A DNA stretch of 64,000 nt, from positions 186,001-250,000 of the forward strand of contig NZ_JACRSE010000002.1 of assembly GCF_014281055.1 (NCBI RefSeq), read 5' to 3'. The stretch's first letter is position 1; each line of letters begins with the position of its first letter. A program made the translations under genes and the position numbers. Positions 26,636-36,180 of this stretch are shown piece by piece. The notes under the pieces were generated by a model. The model searched no databases. It was given only the letters and a program-made list of their open reading frames with translations, and was not told where the DNA came from. Source of the stretch: Fluviispira vulneris. Lineage in GTDB: Bacteria > Bdellovibrionota_B > Oligoflexia > Silvanigrellales > Silvanigrellaceae.

Positions 26636-27988
26636 GTGAAAGAGGAGTTAGATTTGAATAAAGGCAGTCATTTTCGCTTTTGGGATTCTTTGTCTGAAGA
26701 TAAGAAAGCTGAAAATATTAAGAAAATTCAAAGTAAAATTGGTGTGCATTCTGAAATTGGAAAGTTACGCAAAGTATTTTTGCACAGTCCAGGACAAGAA
26801 GTTGAGTCAATGACTCCTAAAAGTGCATCGGAATTATTATATAATGATATCATTTATTATAAAAATATTGTTGCAGGGCATGCACAATTAAAATCTGTTT
26901 TGTCTTTAGTGAGTGAAGTCCTTGAAGTTTCAACATGTTTAGAGGAAATTCTAGATTTACAGCAAGCCCGTAACGAATTGCTTGATCAAATATTATATTA
27001 TCAAGGATGTCCTGATTTAAAATTTGAGCTGAGCGAAATGCCTTCAGATGAACTGGCAAGAACATTGATAACAGGAGTTTCTTTAAAAAGAAATTCTCTT
27101 GAATCTTGGCTTTCATCAAAAACTTTTTCACTTGTTCCCTTACCAAATATGTATTTTATGCGTGATACAAGCATGGTTGTAGGCACAAGAGTGATTTCTT
27201 CGCGCATGGCAAGTACTGTGCGCTTTACTGAATCTTTAATCATGCGGGCTATTTACGAATACCATCCTGACTTAACGGGACATGGTTTGTTACTTGATGC
27301 TTGCTATAAAAATAATGATCCTAAATTCACTATTGAAGGCGGAGATATAATTGTAGTGAATGAAGATTTACTCTTAGTCGGAATTAGTGAAAGAACAACA
27401 ACCAAAGCAGTCGATGCTCTGGTGGACTCTATTTTGAGCGCTCGTTCACAGGAAGGTAAAACTGAACCATTTAATATTTTATGTGTCATTTTACCTCAAG
27501 AAAGAAGCACCATTCATTTAGATATGATCTTTACTGTTGCAAATAAAGAGCAAGCTGTAGTCTATTCACCTTATGTCTTAGGAAGAGAAAGAGCGAGGGT
27601 AGTACGTATTCGAGTTAAATCCGATGGAGACAAAAAATTTAAGGATGTTGAAGACCTTATTTTAGGTTTGCGTAGTGTTGGTGTACGCATGGATCCCATC
27701 CCCTGTGGTGGTGATAATCCCTTGCATCAGCAGCGGGAACAGTGGAACAGTGGTGCGAATCTCTTTTCATTTGCTCCTGGAAAAGTCATAAGTTATATGC
27801 ATGAACACACTCTCTTAGCTTGTGAATCTGCAGGTTTTAAAATAGTTTCTGCCAAAGACGCTATTAAACATCCTGCACTTTTGAGCAGTGAATCGCCGTT
27901 GGTTGTAACGGTAGAAGGCAGTGAACTTTCCCGCGGTGGAGGAGGACCGCGCTGCATGACCTGTCCTGTTCTCAGGGATCCTGTCTAA
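26636..27988 (+). CDS. arcA: Arginine deiminase
   Basis: Converts arginine to citrulline and ammonia. From GTG 26636, with AAGGAG eight bases upstream, it has 450 residues. Family motifs appear in order: VFLHSPG near residue 46, PNMYFMRDTSMVVG, IEGGDIIVVNEDLLLVGISERTT, HLDMIFTV, GGDNPLHQQREQWNSGANLF, and the catalytic loop GGGGPRCMTCPVLRD with Cys440. ADI is usually ~410 residues, so this is slightly longer at the N-terminus. No arcB or arcC is in the window, so the pathway to ornithine and ATP cannot be shown here. A longer N-terminal reading from 26576 lacks support. Confidence 0.93.
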   Translation: MKEELDLNKGSHFRFWDSLSEDKKAENIKKIQSKIGVHSEIGKLRKVFLHSPGQEVESMTPKSASELLYNDIIYYKNIVAGHAQLKSVLSLVSEVLEVSTCLEEILDLQQARNELLDQILYYQGCPDLKFELSEMPSDELARTLITGVSLKRNSLESWLSSKTFSLVPLPNMYFMRDTSMVVGTRVISSRMASTVRFTESLIMRAIYEYHPDLTGHGLLLDACYKNNDPKFTIEGGDIIVVNEDLLLVGISERTTTKAVDALVDSILSARSQEGKTEPFNILCVILPQERSTIHLDMIFTVANKEQAVVYSPYVLGRERARVVRIRVKSDGDKKFKDVEDLILGLRSVGVRMDPIPCGGDNPLHQQREQWNSGANLFSFAPGKVISYMHEHTLLACESAGFKIVSAKDAIKHPALLSSESPLVVTVEGSELSRGGGGPRCMTCPVLRDPV

Positions 27989-28087
27989 ATAAAATTTTAT
28001 TCATCTTTGCCCTTTGCTTTGTGAAACGTCTCAAGTCATAATAATTATTGACGATATATTATCTTGAAGTGAAGGGGGTTTTTGCGA

Positions 28088-30172
28088 ATGCTCAAATTCT
28101 TACGGCGAAAAGTAGAATTTTATTTTAGAGCATTCTGTGTACTCATTCCCTATGTTTTCTTAACAAGTTGTTCAAGCAATGAGATATTAACAGAAAATTT
28201 AGAGTTGACCTTACCGGATCAAAAACAGATGCAGTCAAGGATTGAGCGCAATACAAGTGATATTTATTTATCTAATTTAAATTCCTATGTTCCTCCAACA
28301 GAGAATCAACTTATTGAAGAAGCAAACTTCAAAAATTTAAAATTATACAATGAAAATGTACGTATTTTATCTGATTGGATTTTGAAAATTATATCTCAAA
28401 AAGAGAAGGCACAGTTATCAAAAAACTGTGAAGCACTTGTTGGAAGCTTTAAAAAAGAATTTCCTTTGAACGAGCACTCATTAGCATGTGTAGCATGGTG
28501 GTTAGAGCGAAAAAATAATGAAGAACTTAATTCTCTACAAAGAAATTCATATTCTTCAACAACAATTACAAAAAGATTAACAAGTAAACAAAGGCAAGAT
28601 TGGGAAAATTTTAGAGGAATGAGTTTTAATGATTCATTTTTGCAAATCGATCCAGATAATTTAAGACAAGCCGTTACAATTTCGACAAAAGCGTTAGAAT
28701 ATTCTTCAGATTGTGATTTTGCAGGCCCTACGTCTGCTGTTATTTTACGCTTAGAGTCATTTCTACCAAATCATTATGCTTATTCGAATATAGAAAAATT
28801 ATATTCAAAAGTACAAAAATGCCTTTTACCAAACTTAGAAGGAAGTGAAAAAGTTCATTTAAGAGTAGGATTATTTCGATTAATATCTGGATTTCCCAAT
28901 TCTGCATCACAAGCATTAGAAAAAGTATTGCTTGAAAAGGATCCTCAAGAAAGCTCCAGAAGTCTTTTTTGGCTTGGCGCTATTTATCAAAAAAATAATA
29001 AAAATTCAGATCCTGCAAAAAACCCATATTGGAAAAAACTGCTTAATGATGTTCCTATTTCTTTAGCTGCAATAATTGCTTCACAACAAATGGGCATTGA
29101 TCCTATGGAAAATTTAGTGCCTGACGAAGAAATTTTATTGCAAAGTAGAGAGTCGCTTGCATGGAATGATAATAACTTAGAAGCATTTATTTTTGACTTA
29201 TTGCGTGCTCGTAAGAATATTTCAGCAGCAACGGAGTGGGCTGGATATGTAGCAAGGACAACTTCAGTGAGTAATTCAAAAATGTTACTTTATTGGGCTA
29301 TTGCACAAAATTCAGTTTATAATTATCGTTATTCCATATCTATGCTTGGACGATATGGGAAAAATGAAAAAACATTTAAAGTGAGTAAAAATCTATTACG
29401 TATATTTTTCCCTAAACCATTTCTTAATGAAATCTCTGATAAATCAATGGATATAGATCCAATATTTGTATTATCTGTCATTCGGCAAGAAAGTGCATTT
29501 GATCCCTATGCGCGATCGGGTGCAAATGCCCGTGGACTCATGCAAATACTTCCATCAACCGCAAAAAGTATAAAACGGAGAGTCAGCGCAACTCAGTTGT
29601 ATGATCCTTTAACAAATCTTGAAGTCGGTATTTCATATTTAAGTAGACTTTTAAAAAGATATGATGGACGGATAGAATATGTTTTAGCAGCATATAATGC
29701 AGGAGCGTCGAATTTAGACAAATGGCGAGATCGTGTCTCCAATGACAACATGATGCTTTTTAGTGATTTTATGCCTTTTCGTGAAACGCGCAGCTATGTT
29801 TCCATTATACTCAGAAATTATTATTGGTATGGCAGAATGCTATCTGAAAAAGATGATTTATTAGCCAAAAAAATAAAACAACAAAGCAAGCAAGCGCGAT
29901 GGAAATCAGAAAGTATTCTTGCTTTGTTAGAAGGGTCGTGGAAAGGTAATCTAGATGCTCAAAAAAGAGCAATCCTAGACAAAATATATATATTTGGAAA
30001 TAATAATTCACAGCTCAGTGCACAATCAAAAGTATGGAAAGATGTTTTGATACCAAAAAATAAAACCTTTGCTGATCAAGCTAAAGGGGACGAAAATAAG
30101 GATAAGATTTTTTTAGAGCCAGTGATTGAGCAGGAAAATAAAGATAAAACTGCATTAAGGCCAATTCATTAG
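28088..30172 (+). CDS. Soluble lytic murein transglycosylase lipoprotein (Slt-like)
   Basis: A 694-residue envelope enzyme that cleaves the glycan strand of peptidoglycan to anhydro-muropeptides. The lipobox FLTSCSS follows a hydrophobic stretch, so it is probably an outer- or inner-membrane lipoprotein. A long alpha-superhelical region (residues ~90-450) resembles the Slt U- and L-domains. The catalytic SLT domain starts at about residue 455, with RQESAFDPYARSGANARGLMQILPSTAKS (Glu in QES), then YDPLTNLEVGISYLSRLLKRYDG and LAAYNAGASNLDKWR. The C-terminus is Lys/Glu-rich. ATG 28088 is preferred over TTG 28082 because AAGGGGG has better spacing. Confidence 0.9.
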   Translation: MLKFLRRKVEFYFRAFCVLIPYVFLTSCSSNEILTENLELTLPDQKQMQSRIERNTSDIYLSNLNSYVPPTENQLIEEANFKNLKLYNENVRILSDWILKIISQKEKAQLSKNCEALVGSFKKEFPLNEHSLACVAWWLERKNNEELNSLQRNSYSSTTITKRLTSKQRQDWENFRGMSFNDSFLQIDPDNLRQAVTISTKALEYSSDCDFAGPTSAVILRLESFLPNHYAYSNIEKLYSKVQKCLLPNLEGSEKVHLRVGLFRLISGFPNSASQALEKVLLEKDPQESSRSLFWLGAIYQKNNKNSDPAKNPYWKKLLNDVPISLAAIIASQQMGIDPMENLVPDEEILLQSRESLAWNDNNLEAFIFDLLRARKNISAATEWAGYVARTTSVSNSKMLLYWAIAQNSVYNYRYSISMLGRYGKNEKTFKVSKNLLRIFFPKPFLNEISDKSMDIDPIFVLSVIRQESAFDPYARSGANARGLMQILPSTAKSIKRRVSATQLYDPLTNLEVGISYLSRLLKRYDGRIEYVLAAYNAGASNLDKWRDRVSNDNMMLFSDFMPFRETRSYVSIILRNYYWYGRMLSEKDDLLAKKIKQQSKQARWKSESILALLEGSWKGNLDAQKRAILDKIYIFGNNNSQLSAQSKVWKDVLIPKNKTFADQAKGDENKDKIFLEPVIEQENKDKTALRPIH

Positions 30173-30226
30173 TGCATTCTGCGTAAATTTTAAGCAAAAA
30201 AATATAAAAATTATTTTAAAAGCAAG

Positions 30227-30244
30227 ACAAAGGAAAACCTTTGT
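30227..30244 (+). terminator. Weak hairpin downstream of the transglycosylase gene
   Basis: ACAAAGG (30227-30233) pairs with CCTTTGT (30238-30244) around an AAAA loop. Only a short, broken T-run follows (GTTATTTC), so it may be a weak terminator or merely a structured leader of the RND gene. Confidence 0.3.
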
Positions 30245-30309
30245 GTTATTTCTGCTGAAGATTTTTAATGAATTTTTTATTTAAAGATATGTTATTTGGG
30301 AGTTTAATA

Positions 30310-31305
30310 ATGAAGAAAAAGTTGATTCAATATTTTATTGTTTCATTATCAATGTTATACTTAATATCCTGCAATTCAAAAAATAAAAGTGATAAAGCAC
30401 AATTGCCCCCATCAGGGACGATGCCTCAAGTTAATTTAGAATCAAATAGTTATAGTGTAGAGAAATCAATCAAGACAAATAATGAAAATATTAAAGCAGA
30501 TGAAAGCAAAGAATTGGTGTTAAATAAAAGTGAAATTATAAATGAGAATGATAATAAAAAAGTGGATGAATCTATAAAAAATGTATCTTTGCATAAAGAT
30601 CAAAGCGATCTTGGTTTTCGAGTCAATGGGAATGTTTTATCTTTAAAGCAAGGAAATTTAAGCTTTCAAACACGCGGTTTTATTTCTCAACAATACGTCA
30701 ATGTAGGTGATAAAGTTAAAAAGGGACAAATTATTGCTATACTTGACGATAGAAGTCCTCTCTTACAAAAAAAGCTGCAACAACAAAATTTGCAATTAGC
30801 TAAGGTAAAATTTGAGCAAGCAAAAAGAGAATTGGAAAGAACGACAGAATTAATTAAGAAAAATGCTACAACCCCCTATGCTTTGGAACAAGCTCAAGAT
30901 ATTTTTGCATCTTCACAAATTCAGCTTTCGCAAGCAGAAACGAATTTAACTATTGCTGAAAAAGCTTATAATGACACACGTCTCGTAGCGCCGTATGATG
31001 GAAAAATTTCTGGAAAATTTAAAGATATTGGTGAATTTGTTTCAGAAGGAGTTGCTGTCTTTAGTGCATTTGAAGATAAAGATGTTGAAATATCATTATT
31101 AATTAATGAAGCACAATTTTCAAAAGTTAAAATTGGTATGAATATTGATATTAATGTCCCTTCGATAGATGCAAGTACTAAATTAAAAATAACTAAAATT
31201 GTCGATTTGATTTCGAAAGAAACAAGAATGTTTGAAGTACGTGGAAAGGTAATGACAAGCGATATTAACCTTGTACCTGGGCAATTTGTAGAGGCGGAAT
31301 TTTAA
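30310..31305 (+). CDS. RND efflux periplasmic adaptor lipoprotein (HlyD/AcrA family)
   Basis: From ATG 30310 (GGGAG at 30298-30302) the product has 331 residues. A lipobox YLISC ends the signal peptide, then a Lys/Asn/Glu-rich linker of about 75 residues follows. The adaptor core has the biotinyl/lipoyl-like VNVGDKVKKGQIIAILDD, a long paired coiled coil (QLAKVKFEQAKRELERTTELI and SQIQLSQAETNLTIAEKAY), then RLVAPYDGKISGKFKDIGEFVSEG and a beta-barrel domain. Such adaptors connect an RND pump to a TolC-type channel. The stop codon overlaps the start of the pump gene. Confidence 0.92.
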   Translation: MKKKLIQYFIVSLSMLYLISCNSKNKSDKAQLPPSGTMPQVNLESNSYSVEKSIKTNNENIKADESKELVLNKSEIINENDNKKVDESIKNVSLHKDQSDLGFRVNGNVLSLKQGNLSFQTRGFISQQYVNVGDKVKKGQIIAILDDRSPLLQKKLQQQNLQLAKVKFEQAKRELERTTELIKKNATTPYALEQAQDIFASSQIQLSQAETNLTIAEKAYNDTRLVAPYDGKISGKFKDIGEFVSEGVAVFSAFEDKDVEISLLINEAQFSKVKIGMNIDINVPSIDASTKLKITKIVDLISKETRMFEVRGKVMTSDINLVPGQFVEAEF

Positions 31306-34300
31306 TGTTTTTATCTAATTTATCAATAAAAAGACCAGTATTTGCTACGATTTTGAATCTATTATTTATTGTTTTTGGATTATTTTCTCTAATGAAACTG
31401 CCTGTAGAAAATAATCCCAACGTTGATTTTCCCATCATCATTGTAAGTTCAGTGTGGCCAGGTGCTGATGCGACTTTAGTTGAAGAAAAACTTTTAAAAG
31501 TCATGGAACAGAATTTAAATGGAATTGAAGGACTTGACAGCATAATGGGTACAGCTTCCCCAAATTCTGCACTTGTTGTTTTGCAATTTAAGTTGGGGGT
31601 TGAAACCTCTACCGCAATGCAAAATGTTCTGAATCAAGTCGCTATTATTCAAGGGGATCCAAGTTATCCTAGCTCATCTGGAGCCCGCGCTCCACAGATA
31701 AGAAGAATACAAATAGGGGAAATGCCGATCGCAACATTGGTTCTGCAAAGTGATGGTAAATATCCATTTGGGGCTTTGTCGACTTTAGCAAATGAAAAAT
31801 TAGTAACGAGTTTCCAGCAAATTAATGGTATAGGACAGGTCAATGTAATTGGGGATAGAGAAAGAGAAATTCAAGTTCTTCTTAATAAATCTAAATTGCA
31901 AAGCATTGGTTTGAGTCCAACCCTCGTTGCAAATTCAATACAAAGTCAAATAATGGAAATGCAAGGTGGTTCTCTAGAAACAAATTCTAATCAAATTCAG
32001 ATTAAAACCACAGGAGTTCCCTACTCCGTTGAACAAATTGCCCGAATTGCCATACCTGTTCCAGGACAAAGTGGAAATATGATTCGAGTCAGTGATGTGG
32101 CTGAAGTGATTGATGGCTTAGCATATGAAAGCACATATGGACAATATAATAATAACTCAACAATAATATTGCTCGTAAATAAACAAGCGGGTGGAAATAT
32201 TGTTAAAAGTGCACATGAAGTAAAAGAAAAAATCAATATCATTAATAAAACTTTACCTCCAGGTGTGTCTTTAAAAATGATAAAAGATAGTTCGATCTAT
32301 ATAAAACAATCTATGAATTCTGTTTTTACAGATATGGTCATAGGAGCTATCCTTGCAATTTGTATTATTTATATCTTTTTAAGGGATTGGCGCTCTACAA
32401 TAATCAGTGCTTTGGCGTTACCTACAGCAATCATTGGTACCTTTGCCGCATTTTCTGTATTTGATTTTTCTATTAATAGTATGACACTTCTCGGTCTCAC
32501 TCTTTCAATAGGATTATTAGTAGATGATGCAATCGTAGTTATAGAAAATATAAATCGCCATTTAAATATGGGTAAGTCTGCTGTACAAGCCGCAAAAGAT
32601 GGAACTGCGGAAATCGGTTTGGCTGCAATAGCTATCTCTCTTTCTGTCTGCGCGGTATTTATTCCTGTTGCTTTTATGGATGGAATTGTTGGTAAATTTT
32701 TCTTTCCCTTTGGTATTACTGTGTCTGTAGCAGTTCTTATTTCACTGTTTATTGCTTTTACTTTAACCCCGATGATGTCAAGTAAAATTTTAAATAATTC
32801 TCATGATTTCGATCCAAAAAAGCGTCCAATCAGTGCAAAATTCGAAATTTATTTTAAAGCAACAGAAAATTTTTATAAAAAAGTATTATCCTTTTGTTTA
32901 TTTAATTTAAAGCGGAAATTACTGACAATTTTATCTGGCATAATCGTTCTTATTTTAAGTTTCATTATGCTTTTCTTTGTACCGAAAGCTTTTTTACCAG
33001 CGGATGATTTGAGTGAATTAAGCGTCGTTTATCAATTTTCACCGAACACTCCTATAAGTTATACAAAAGAAAAAGCAGTTAAAATGAGCGAGCAAATTCG
33101 TGCTTATGGAGGGGTAAAAGATGTCTTACTCACAATTGGGAGCGAAATGGACAAACCCTCTTATAAAGCAAATCTGACTGTATTATTGGTTGATAGAGCA
33201 GACAGAAATTATGGTGTAGAAGAACTGATTGACCGATTAAGAACAGACTTAAATAAAACGTTTTCTGAAAAAGGAACACTTATTCAAGTTGATATGCCAA
33301 GTATAGGTGGGAGAGCTCAGCTCATTCAATTAAAATTAATTGGAAATGATCCTGAAAAATTGCAAAAATGGTCGGATCATATGAAAGAATTTATTGAAAA
33401 GAAAGTACCCGGGTCAGTTGATACTTTTGTCGATCCCCCTCCCTTTTATAAACAAATATCAATAAAACCGGATGCTGTGCGTTCTGCAGATTTGGGTATA
33501 AATGCAAATGATATTGGACAGACAATTAATATTTTATTCAATAAAGAAGGTATGAAACTTGGAGAAATGCAAGATGAACTTGGCAATCGCAATGATGTTA
33601 AAATAAAAATAAATCCAAAAGACTCACAAAAAGTGGAAGATATATCTGGACTGTACGTACAAAATAATAAAGGAACTCAAATTCCTTTGGCTGCGATGAC
33701 CGATTTAAGTTTAAAAGATTCTCCCTCAAAAATAACACACTCAGGTGGCATTCCCTTTGCATTTGTTCTTGCCAATTATACAGGAAAAGATTTAAGCAAA
33801 GCTCTCGATCTCATCAAAAAAGAAGCAACTGCAACAACTCCAGAGGGATTTCTTTTTGAATTCGATGGTCAGGGGAAATTCTTGGGCGAAACAATTTCAG
33901 CTATGCTTATTGCAGTAACACTTTCTATTTTGTTAGTCTTCATGACATTGTGTGCACAATTTGAAAGCTATATTTATCCTTTTGTAATTATGACTTGTGT
34001 TCCTTTAGCTTTTTCAGGTGCTTTTGGCTTTTTGCTTATCACTGGTAAGCAATTAAATCTCAATGCAATGATTGGTCTAATCATGTTAATTGGACTTGTG
34101 GTGAAAAGCGGAATCTTATTGATAGACTTTACTTTGCAACGCATGCGCCAAGGATACAAAGTCAATGATGCTTTGTTAGAAGCAGGTCCATTGCGCTTGC
34201 GTCCGATTTTAATGACAACGTTTGCAATGATTTTTGGGATGCTGCCAATTGCTTATGGGCATGGTGTCGGTGGAGAAGGGCGCTCACCAATGGCAATTTG

Positions 34301-34448
34301 TGTCATTGGAGGACTTGTTTCTTCAACCATTTTGACTCTCGTTGTCGTACCGTGTGTGTTAAGTGTGATTGATGAATTACAAAGAAAATTAAAAACTAAA
34401 TTTAGTTTTTCTAAAATCAAACAGACTTCAGTGATTTCAGATCAATAA
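31305..34448 (+). CDS. RND multidrug efflux transporter (AcrB/HAE-1 family)
   Basis: A 1047-residue inner-membrane pump, within the usual 1020-1050 range, starting NLSIKRPVFATILNLLFIVFGLF. It has twelve transmembrane segments around two large periplasmic loops. Proton-relay acidic residues occur in TM4 (GLLVDDAIVVIENI), and the TM4/TM10-type GLVVKSGILLIDF is in the C-terminal half. The conserved RPILMTTFAMIFGMLPIAYGHG segment follows. It starts one base inside the adaptor stop (TAATG), so the two are translationally coupled. The 3' end overlaps the converging ABC gene by 32 bp. Family role is proton-driven export of drugs, bile-salt-like compounds or lipids; the substrate is not evident. Confidence 0.95.
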   Translation: MFLSNLSIKRPVFATILNLLFIVFGLFSLMKLPVENNPNVDFPIIIVSSVWPGADATLVEEKLLKVMEQNLNGIEGLDSIMGTASPNSALVVLQFKLGVETSTAMQNVLNQVAIIQGDPSYPSSSGARAPQIRRIQIGEMPIATLVLQSDGKYPFGALSTLANEKLVTSFQQINGIGQVNVIGDREREIQVLLNKSKLQSIGLSPTLVANSIQSQIMEMQGGSLETNSNQIQIKTTGVPYSVEQIARIAIPVPGQSGNMIRVSDVAEVIDGLAYESTYGQYNNNSTIILLVNKQAGGNIVKSAHEVKEKINIINKTLPPGVSLKMIKDSSIYIKQSMNSVFTDMVIGAILAICIIYIFLRDWRSTIISALALPTAIIGTFAAFSVFDFSINSMTLLGLTLSIGLLVDDAIVVIENINRHLNMGKSAVQAAKDGTAEIGLAAIAISLSVCAVFIPVAFMDGIVGKFFFPFGITVSVAVLISLFIAFTLTPMMSSKILNNSHDFDPKKRPISAKFEIYFKATENFYKKVLSFCLFNLKRKLLTILSGIIVLILSFIMLFFVPKAFLPADDLSELSVVYQFSPNTPISYTKEKAVKMSEQIRAYGGVKDVLLTIGSEMDKPSYKANLTVLLVDRADRNYGVEELIDRLRTDLNKTFSEKGTLIQVDMPSIGGRAQLIQLKLIGNDPEKLQKWSDHMKEFIEKKVPGSVDTFVDPPPFYKQISIKPDAVRSADLGINANDIGQTINILFNKEGMKLGEMQDELGNRNDVKIKINPKDSQKVEDISGLYVQNNKGTQIPLAAMTDLSLKDSPSKITHSGGIPFAFVLANYTGKDLSKALDLIKKEATATTPEGFLFEFDGQGKFLGETISAMLIAVTLSILLVFMTLCAQFESYIYPFVIMTCVPLAFSGAFGFLLITGKQLNLNAMIGLIMLIGLVVKSGILLIDFTLQRMRQGYKVNDALLEAGPLRLRPILMTTFAMIFGMLPIAYGHGVGGEGRSPMAICVIGGLVSSTILTLVVVPCVLSVIDELQRKLKTKFSFSKIKQTSVISDQ

Positions 34449-36180
34449 TTTTATCGGCAAATTTAAGAATACCTGCACGATGGGAAACAATTACTGTCGT
34501 GCATTTTGTTTTAATTTCAGCAAGAATTTTAGCAATCAAAAATTCATTTTCTTCATCTAGATTTGCTGTTGCTTCATCGAGAATAAGCAGTGCAGGTTCG
34601 TTTAGCAATGCACGGGCTAAACAAATTCTTTGTTTTTGACCAGCAGATAATCCAGATTGATCCTCGGCTATTTCATAAGACAAGCCTTTTTCTTCAATAA
34701 TTTTAGTTAAAGATACTTTATTTAAGATATCTATAATATCTCGATCGTTTATTTCTTTAGATATTCCATAACAAAGGTTGTCTTTAATTGTTCCTTTTAT
34801 AAGAAAAGGTTCAGCACCAACATAACCAATTCGGATGTTTTTTTGTGATACATATTCCCAAGGTGGCATGTTATCAATCGAGGCTTTACCAGAAATTGGC
34901 TGTAAGAGTCCAGTTAATAAAAACAATAGAGTGGATTTACCGGTGCCACTTGCTCCAATTAGGCCAATCTGACTGCCTTTTTCAAAGGTCATATTCAAAT
35001 TTTCAAATATAGGCAGAGAGTTTGGATATGCAAATGTTACGTTAGAGAAGGTAATTGTTGGCGAAATCTGGAATTCAGATTTTTTATTTGCCATAAAATT
35101 ATTTGGAACTATTTTTTTACTTTTTCTCCTATACCCATTTAAGTGAATTCTATCAGTTGACTCCTTCGAAGCTATTTTAAAATTACTATTAATCGACATA
35201 AGTGATAGTTTATATTGAGGAAAAAAAGTATTGGCATTACCAAAATAGCCAGAAAATATCGATAAACTTTGGACAAATCTTGACAACAAATAAATAAAAG
35301 AAATCAATGTTGCTCCATTAGTATGAAATAGACCAATACTAATTGAAATTATACAAACAAGAAGTAATATACCTAAAAAAGGACCCGTTTGTGTTGCTAA
35401 ATTACTATAAAAATAAGCACTAGTTGATTTAGCGGAATACTCTTTTAATGCTTCAGTTATTTCACTATATTCTTCATCTCTTTTCTTCATCAATTTAATA
35501 AACAGAAAATTTCTGGAAATTTTTTCTATACCTTCGTTTAATTTAATTTGTTGGGCAGGGACTTGCTTGGCATTTTTTGCTACAAGATTATTTATTTTAA
35601 AAACAATTAAGCCAATAAGCCCAACACCAATTGTTGCTATAATCGCTTCTTTCCAGGCAACAATATATAAAATACAAAGCAATATCGCTGATTGTACGAG
35701 CATACAAAGTGCGCTCGTAAAAAATGCGATAAAATCTCCTGACTTGCTATATAATTCAGATATTTTAAAATTAATTGCAGATGAATTTTTAACTTCATCA
35801 CTAGAATCATATAAGATTCGATAGATTGAAAATCTTCTAAGTTTTAAAAATAAATATTCTTTTAAAAATGATGCTGTCTGGGTTGTTGTAAGCTGCACTA
35901 TAAAGCGAATTATTGCAATAACTATTAGGATAATAGATATATTAAGTAATGAGATGTTTGGGATAGAGAAAGATAATACTTTCACTTCTACACTTAAAAG
36001 ACCAAATGATATTAATAAAAGTTGAATAATTATTGACATGCTGAGTTCAATAATAGCTATTCCAATAGAAGAAAAAATAGCAAATATTAAATATTTGATT
36101 CCTCTTGATCCTAAAAGTTTAACTGTTTCTTTTATTAAAAATATTTTTTTCAATTTAATCTCCAAGAAATTTATAGTCAT
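34417..36180 (-). CDS. ABC exporter, fused permease-ATPase
   Basis: A 587-residue half-transporter. About six transmembrane helices occupy residues ~20-310, including IVRFIVQLTT-type helices and LLLVCIISISIG. A nucleotide-binding domain follows from about residue 375, with Walker A GASGTGKST, the signature LSAGQKQR and Walker B ALLILDEATANLDEEN, plus a switch His in VIVSHRAG. Its ATG overlaps the stop of the ligase-like gene (ATGA), so the two are coupled. The position next to polysaccharide genes suggests export of a lipid-linked glycan or a related lipid such as MsbA-like flipping; this is inferred. Confidence 0.88.
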   Translation of the reverse strand: MTINFLEIKLKKIFLIKETVKLLGSRGIKYLIFAIFSSIGIAIIELSMSIIIQLLLISFGLLSVEVKVLSFSIPNISLLNISIILIVIAIIRFIVQLTTTQTASFLKEYLFLKLRRFSIYRILYDSSDEVKNSSAINFKISELYSKSGDFIAFFTSALCMLVQSAILLCILYIVAWKEAIIATIGVGLIGLIVFKINNLVAKNAKQVPAQQIKLNEGIEKISRNFLFIKLMKKRDEEYSEITEALKEYSAKSTSAYFYSNLATQTGPFLGILLLVCIISISIGLFHTNGATLISFIYLLSRFVQSLSIFSGYFGNANTFFPQYKLSLMSINSNFKIASKESTDRIHLNGYRRKSKKIVPNNFMANKKSEFQISPTITFSNVTFAYPNSLPIFENLNMTFEKGSQIGLIGASGTGKSTLLFLLTGLLQPISGKASIDNMPPWEYVSQKNIRIGYVGAEPFLIKGTIKDNLCYGISKEINDRDIIDILNKVSLTKIIEEKGLSYEIAEDQSGLSAGQKQRICLARALLNEPALLILDEATANLDEENEFLIAKILAEIKTKCTTVIVSHRAGILKFADKIIDLKSLKSV

